NCBI GenBank assembly: GCA_018648945.1
Contig: JABGQJ010000341.1
Coordinates: 1-8,048, forward strand
Reading direction: 5' to 3'
From: Victivallales bacterium
Lineage (GTDB): Bacteria; Verrucomicrobiota; Lentisphaeria; Oligosphaerales; Lenti-02
Length of the DNA stretch: 8,048 bases
A program made the position numbers and the translations under genes. The notes under the pieces were generated by a model. The model made no database searches and was not told the origin of the DNA. It saw only the letters and a program-made list of their open reading frames with translations. Below, one piece after another: positions 4,580 through 8,048 of the stretch. Every line of letters begins with the position of its first letter. The first letter of the stretch is position 1.

Positions 4580-5188
4580 TTGATTTCCCATCTGCAAGGT
4601 ACATTGGCAGAATGCGATCTGACCGAGGTGGTCGTGGATGTGCATGGCGTCGGCTACCAGGTCTCCGTGCCGATGAGCACCTATGACCGGTTGCCACGCC
4701 AGGGGGAACCCGTGCGGCTGCTGACCTATCTCCAGGTGCGCGAGGATCTGATGCAGCTGTTCGGGTTCTTCACGAAGGAGGAGCGCGCGCTCTTCCAGCT
4801 GTTGATCACCGTCTCCGGCGTCGGGCCCCGCCTGGCCCTGAATATTCTCAGTTGCATGAGCGTGGACCGGTTCTGCCAGACCTTGGTGGCGGAGGATGTG
4901 AAGGGCTTGTCCAAGATCAACGGGATCGGCAAGCGTTCGGCCGAACGGCTGGTGGTGGAACTGCGCGAGAAGGTCAAGGAGGTCGCCCCCGCCGCCGCCT
5001 TCGGAGGCGCTGCCCCGTCCGCTTCGCTCTCGGACGAGGCCCAGGACGCGGTCAGTGCGCTTGAGACGCTGGGGTTCAAAGTCGATGCCGCCCGCAAGGT
5101 CGTGCAGGCGCTGTGTGCCGACGCGGGGGACAAGCAGGCTACCGCCGAGAACCTGATCCGCAAGGCCCTGGCCCAGCTCAATTCCTGA
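4580..5188 (+). CDS. ruvA: Holliday junction branch migration complex subunit RuvA
   Basis: This is a 202-residue RuvA, essentially the length of E. coli RuvA (203). RuvA tetramers bind the four-way Holliday junction and load the RuvB motor during recombinational repair. The N-terminal OB-fold domain spans about 1-63 (MISHLQGTL, '[21 protein letters not shown]', '[13 protein letters not shown]'). Two helix-hairpin-helix motifs follow: [10 protein letters not shown] at 78-87 and [12 protein letters not shown] at 113-124. An Ala/Pro/Ser linker (about 135-152) leads to the C-terminal RuvB-binding domain (153-202, '[11 protein letters not shown]...'). The start is TTG at 4580 with AGGAG 6 nt upstream; a weak start codon may keep RuvA low relative to RuvB. 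ruvB begins 19 nt downstream. No ruvC is present in the window. Confidence 0.97.
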   Translation: MISHLQGTLAECDLTEVVVDVHGVGYQVSVPMSTYDRLPRQGEPVRLLTYLQVREDLMQLFGFFTKEERALFQLLITVSGVGPRLALNILSCMSVDRFCQTLVAEDVKGLSKINGIGKRSAERLVVELREKVKEVAPAAAFGGAAPSASLSDEAQDAVSALETLGFKVDAARKVVQALCADAGDKQATAENLIRKALAQLNS

Positions 5189-5207
5189 CCTTAGCGATGG
5201 GAGCATC

Positions 5208-6242
5208 ATGTCTGACGAACGCTTCATCTCCTCCGAACTGAATGCCAAGGAAGATGCGCGGGACGAGACCCTCCGCCCGCAGTGCTTTGCCGACTTTCCT
5301 GGGCAGGAGCGGGTGAAGGAGCGCCTGCAGATCGTCATCTCTGCCGCCAAGGAGCGTTCCGAGCCTCTCGGACACCTTCTGCTCAGTGGTCCGCCGGGAT
5401 TGGGCAAGACCACCCTGGCCCACATCGTGGCCAATGCCAGGGGGGCCTCGATCAAGGCCACCAGTGGTCCGGTCATCGAGAAACCCGGCGATCTGGCGGG
5501 GTTGCTGACCAGCCTGGACGACGGGGATGTGTTGTTCATCGACGAGATCCACCGTCTGCCGATGACCATCGAGGAGTACCTGTACAGTGCCATGGAGGAC
5601 TTCGTCATCGACATCATGCTCGACCAAGGGGCCGGGGCGCGATCCATCCGGCTCGACTTGCCCCGTTTCTCCCTGATCGGCGCCACCACGCGCCAGGGCA
5701 AGCTCTCGGGGCCCCTGCGCTCGCGGTTCACCTTGGCTTGCCGCATGGACTACTACTCGGCCGAGGAGTTGAGCACCATCCTGCGTCGGTCTGCTGGGAT
5801 TCTCAAGACCGAGGCCGATGACGGGGGCCTGCACCAAATCGCCCGGCGCAGTCGGGGCACCCCGCGCATTGCCAACAACCTCCTGCGCTGGGTGCGGGAC
5901 TATGCCCAAGTGCGTGGCGAGAACCGGACGGATTCCGCCACTGCGGACGCGGCGCTGCGCATGCTGGATATCGACGACGACGGCCTGGACGAGATGGACA
6001 ACCGGATTCTGGAAGCGATTCTCCTCAAGTTCGACGGCCGCCCGGTGGGCCTGAAGAGTCTGGCGGTTGCGGTTGGCGAGGAGGTGGAGACCATCGAGGA
6101 CGTCTATGAGCCCTATCTGATTCAGGAGGGCTATCTGATGCGGACGCCGCAGGGAAGGGTGGCTACCGCCAAGGCCGCGCAACGTTTCGGCCTGCCGGGG
6201 GGGAACGATGGCATCGACCCGCGTCAGCCTTCACTGTTCTAG
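5208..6242 (+). CDS. ruvB: Holliday junction branch migration ATPase RuvB
   Basis: This is a 344-residue AAA+ ATPase, slightly longer than E. coli RuvB (336). Hexameric rings on RuvA pump DNA through the junction. The order of motifs is RuvB N-terminal '[14 protein letters not shown]' (27-40), Walker [10 protein letters not shown] (61-69), Walker B VLFIDE (108-113), sensor 1 GATT (158-161), the arginine finger in 'GPLRSRF' (Arg171) and sensor 2 '[13 protein letters not shown]' (216-228). The C-terminal winged-helix domain covers about 262-335, with '[21 protein letters not shown]' at 300-320. All catalytic residues are present. The ATG at 5208 has GGGAG four nt upstream. It lies directly behind ruvA, the usual ruvAB arrangement, and is followed closely by a glycosyltransferase gene. 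Confidence 0.97.
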   Translation: MSDERFISSELNAKEDARDETLRPQCFADFPGQERVKERLQIVISAAKERSEPLGHLLLSGPPGLGKTTLAHIVANARGASIKATSGPVIEKPGDLAGLLTSLDDGDVLFIDEIHRLPMTIEEYLYSAMEDFVIDIMLDQGAGARSIRLDLPRFSLIGATTRQGKLSGPLRSRFTLACRMDYYSAEELSTILRRSAGILKTEADDGGLHQIARRSRGTPRIANNLLRWVRDYAQVRGENRTDSATADAALRMLDIDDDGLDEMDNRILEAILLKFDGRPVGLKSLAVAVGEEVETIEDVYEPYLIQEGYLMRTPQGRVATAKAAQRFGLPGGNDGIDPRQPSLF

Positions 6243-6255
6243 CCGGGGTGCTGCG

Positions 6256-7008
6256 GTGGACTACTCGATCATCATTCCCGCGTACAACGAGGAAGAGCTT
6301 CTACCGCGCACGCTGGCCGCGCTGGCCGCAGCGATGGCGACGACGGATCTTGCGGGCGAGATCGTGGTGACGGACAACAACTCGACCGATGCCACCGCAG
6401 CCGTGGCGGCGGCGCATGGCGCGCGCGTCGTGTTCGAGCCAATCAACCAGATTTCGCGAGCCAGGAACTGTGGCGCGGCGGCGGCGTTGGGCGACTTCTT
6501 GATATTCGTGGATGCCGACACCGTGGTTTCCCCCGAACTGCTCGGTGCCGCCCTGCGCGCCCTGGCCGAGGGCAAGACCTGTGGCGGCGGGGCCACCATC
6601 GCGACGTCGGACCGTGTCGGCAAGACGGCGGCTCGCTCCCTGGCTATGTGGAACCGGCTTGCGCCGGTCTTTGGCCTGGCGGCGGGATGCTTCGTCTTCT
6701 GCCTGCGGGAGGGCTGGGAAGCCACTGGCGGTTTCCCGACTAGTGTGTATGCTTCCGAGGAGCTGTGGTTCTCCCGCGCGCTCAGGCGCTGGGGGAAACG
6801 CCGGGGGTTGCGCTTCCGCGTTCTGCCGGAGAAGGTGGATACCTCGATGCGCAAACTGGTCTGGTTCACCCCCCGGCAGGTGGTCTGGCGAATGCTGAGC
6901 TTCCTTCTCTTCCCTTGGCGGCTGCGGCGGCGGGAAGCGTGCGACCTTTGGTACCGGCGCCCAGGTGAATCGAAGGGCAGTCAAGACAAGGACTCAAGAC
7001 ATGCATAG
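6256..7008 (+). CDS. Family 2 glycosyltransferase (GT-A fold)
   Basis: This is a 250-residue enzyme that should transfer a sugar from a nucleotide-sugar to an unknown acceptor at the cytoplasmic side. The GT2 hallmarks are SIIIPAYNEEELLPRTL (4-20), 'EIVVTDNNSTDAT' (35-47), the metal-binding Asp-Ala-Asp in 'FVDADTVV' (86-88), and an acidic pair in 'ASEELWFSRALRRWG' (166-180) where the catalytic base usually lies. 'AGCFVFCLREGWEATGGF' (143-160) fits the small bacterial GT2 subfamily. A short hydrophobic and basic stretch (213-226) may hold it at the membrane. The GTG at 6256 places the first beta strand at residue 4 and lies 13 nt after ruvB. An ATG at 6208 after a G-rich run would overlap ruvB by 35 nt and add 16 residues unlike the family. 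The last 8 nt overlap yicC. The acceptor and pathway cannot be read from the sequence. Confidence 0.85.
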   Translation: MDYSIIIPAYNEEELLPRTLAALAAAMATTDLAGEIVVTDNNSTDATAAVAAAHGARVVFEPINQISRARNCGAAAALGDFLIFVDADTVVSPELLGAALRALAEGKTCGGGATIATSDRVGKTAARSLAMWNRLAPVFGLAAGCFVFCLREGWEATGGFPTSVYASEELWFSRALRRWGKRRGLRFRVLPEKVDTSMRKLVWFTPRQVVWRMLSFLLFPWRLRRREACDLWYRRPGESKGSQDKDSRHA

Positions 7009-7879
7009 CATGACCGGCTATGGCCGCGGCATGGCCGAGCGCGAGGGAACTCGCGTGGCGGTGCAGATTGCGGCCGTGAACAGCAAGAAGCAAGCGGAGA
7101 TCCGCTTCTCGATCCCCCGGGAACTGGGTGGTCTGGAACCCTTCGTGCGCAAGCAACTGAAGGAACGCGTGGAGCGGGGAAGCCTGAATGTGGGGCTATC
7201 CTATGAGCTTGGCCCCGAATGGCGGGGGCGTTCCGTCGTGCTGGACCTGGAGGTGGCCAGCCACGTGCTGGCTGAGCTGCGGGAATTCGCCCGTCGCGAG
7301 CATCTGGCGATCGACATCCGGGTGGGGGAACTGGTTGCCGTTCCAGGCGTGGTCCAGCACCAGAACGAACTGCCGGACGACCTGCTTCGGGAGCTGGCCC
7401 AGGAGGCCATCACGAAGGCGGTTGACGAGCTGGATGTGATGCGCGAAGCGGAGGGCGCCGCCTTGGCGGCAGACCTGAAGGGGCGTTGCGCGAAGCTGCA
7501 GGGACTGGCGGCCGAGGTGGCCGCCAGGGCCGATCTCGCCCAGACCCAGCATCACGACCGCCTGCGGGAACGCATTGCGAAGCTCGGGCTGGAGCTGGCG
7601 ACGGACGATGAGCGTCTGGCGCGCGAAGTCGCGTTCCACGTGGACCGTTCCGATGTCACGGAGGAGCTTGTCCGCCTGCGCAGCCACTTCGAGCAGTTCA
7701 CCGTGCTGCTTGAGCAGGCGGGGGCAGTGGGGCGGAAGCTGGATTTCATCGCCCAGGAGATGAGCCGCGAGATCGGCACGCTGGGGGCGAAGACGATCGA
7801 CTCCGAGATCTCGACGCAGGTCATCGACTTCAAGGTGGAACTGGGGCGCATTCGGGAGCAGGTCCTGAACGTCGAGTAG
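7001..7879 (+). CDS. yicC: YicC/YloC family endoribonuclease
   Basis: This is a 292-residue YicC/YloC protein (E. coli YicC has 287). Members have been reported as endoribonucleases that affect small-RNA turnover; older annotations call them stress-induced proteins. The N-terminal domain starts with the family's SMTGYGRG (3-10) and includes 'VQIAAVNSKKQAEIRFSIPREL' (21-42). The C-terminal DUF1732 region has 'DVTEELVRLRSHFEQF' (218-233) and the signature 'GRKLDFIAQEMSREIGTLGAK' (244-264), ending in 'LGRIREQVLNVE'. The middle (about 150-205) is helical and charged. The ATG at 7001 has AAGGA 8 nt upstream and overlaps the glycosyltransferase stop by 8 nt, indicating translational coupling; an in-frame ATG at 6965 would add 12 residues that are not part of the family. 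In many genomes yicC precedes gmk, but here the next gene is convergent. Confidence 0.93.
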   Translation: MHSMTGYGRGMAEREGTRVAVQIAAVNSKKQAEIRFSIPRELGGLEPFVRKQLKERVERGSLNVGLSYELGPEWRGRSVVLDLEVASHVLAELREFARREHLAIDIRVGELVAVPGVVQHQNELPDDLLRELAQEAITKAVDELDVMREAEGAALAADLKGRCAKLQGLAAEVAARADLAQTQHHDRLRERIAKLGLELATDDERLAREVAFHVDRSDVTEELVRLRSHFEQFTVLLEQAGAVGRKLDFIAQEMSREIGTLGAKTIDSEISTQVIDFKVELGRIREQVLNVE

Positions 7880-7892
7880 GCAAGCGCCTACT
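7875..7892. terminator. Palindrome spanning both convergent stop codons
   Basis: AGTAGGC (7875-7881) pairs with GCCTACT (7886-7892) around an AAGC loop. The left arm holds the TAG of yicC and the right arm holds the TAG of the convergent gene. There is no T-run on either side, so a weak bidirectional terminator or a processing signal is a guess based on position. Confidence 0.35.
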
Positions 7893-8048
7893 GGTTCAGC
7901 TGTTTGGCCTTCTGCTGCACCGCTTTCCTTGCCTCTTCTGCCTTCCTCTTGATGTCGTCCACCGCGTTTGGGTTCTGCTTCACGTAGCGGTAGCCGAAAT
8001 AGCCCGCCACGGCGAGGACGACCAGCACAATCACGCGGCGCCGAAATC
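7888..8048 (-). CDS. Small single-pass membrane protein, C-terminal part (cut by window edge)
   Basis: This minus-strand frame ends with TAG at 7890-7888 and is open to the right edge. The visible 52 residues are a basic FRRR, a hydrophobic segment VIVLVVLAVAGYFGY, then a charged helical tail rich in Lys, Glu, Ala and Gln ending in AKQLNQ. This is the layout of a small membrane-anchored protein with a coiled-coil tail. The arginines before the membrane segment suggest the N-terminus is in the cytoplasm. A GTG just before the hydrophobic part could be the start, or the gene may begin beyond 8048. The family is not recognised. It converges on yicC with an 8-nt gap. Confidence 0.55.
   Translation of the reverse strand, partial: FRRRVIVLVVLAVAGYFGYRYVKQNPNAVDDIKRKAEEARKAVQQKAKQLNQ

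Noticed and set aside
4382..5746. 454-codon open frame on the minus strand
   Set aside because: It lies antisense to ruvA and ruvB, both identified by motif order; its sequence is low in complexity and matches no family. Long antisense frames are expected in GC-rich DNA.
5178..6182. 334-codon open frame on the minus strand
   Set aside because: It is antisense to ruvB almost end to end and has no domain-like pattern.

Overview
The window is GC-rich and densely coded, from a bacterial chromosome. It holds five confidently identified families (a GspF/PilC-type platform protein, LexA, RuvA, RuvB and YicC), a family 2 glycosyltransferase, two complete prepilin-like proteins, one uncharacterised exported repeat protein and a partial gene at each edge. 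Several proteins with prepilin leaders, a GspF/PilC protein and a Sec-type signal peptide point to a Gram-negative (diderm) cell envelope. The 'FPAGLR'-type PilV-like protein resembles pseudopilin cassettes I associate with Verrucomicrobia, Lentisphaerae and other poorly cultured phyla, so a PVC-like or similar lineage is my guess. This placement is an inference and weakly supported.

Left part (1-1475, minus strand): a leftward operon of minor pseudopilins. The order of transcription is PilV/GspI-like (start 1475), PilW/GspJ-like (start 858, 5 nt after the previous stop), then the first codons of a GspK/PilX-like protein that runs off the left edge (start 79, just after a strong Shine-Dalgarno sequence). 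Opposite it, on the plus strand at 1779-3167, is a GspF/PilC inner-membrane platform protein. The 303-nt divergent intergenic region between them carries a textbook sigma-54 (RpoN) -24/-12 element facing the platform gene and a weaker one facing the pseudopilin operon, with an 8-bp dyad between them. The sequence therefore suggests that both halves of a pseudopilus machine are switched on together by RpoN and an enhancer-binding activator.

Middle and right part (3168-7879, plus strand): lexA, an exported two-repeat coiled-coil protein of unknown function, ruvA (TTG start), ruvB, a family 2 glycosyltransferase and yicC. Spacing is 112 nt after lexA, 37 nt before ruvA, 19 nt between ruvA and ruvB, about 13 nt before the glycosyltransferase, and an 8-nt overlap into yicC. 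The segment from the repeat protein to yicC looks like one transcription unit, with lexA probably at its head. LexA (SOS repressor) and RuvAB (Holliday-junction branch migration) belong together functionally; YicC is a nucleic-acid enzyme family. The exported protein and the glycosyltransferase are the unexpected members. The lexA leader contains a strong hairpin and a 16-bp tandem repeat.

Right edge (7888-8048): the end of a convergent minus-strand gene for a small single-pass membrane protein. A 7-bp-stem palindrome at 7875-7892 contains the stop codons of both convergent genes.

I see no mobile element, CRISPR array, tRNA or rRNA. Most of the window is ordinary core machinery. The less ordinary items are the paired sigma-54 signals, the arginine at the prepilin cleavage position, the exported repeat protein beside ruvAB, and the repeats before lexA.
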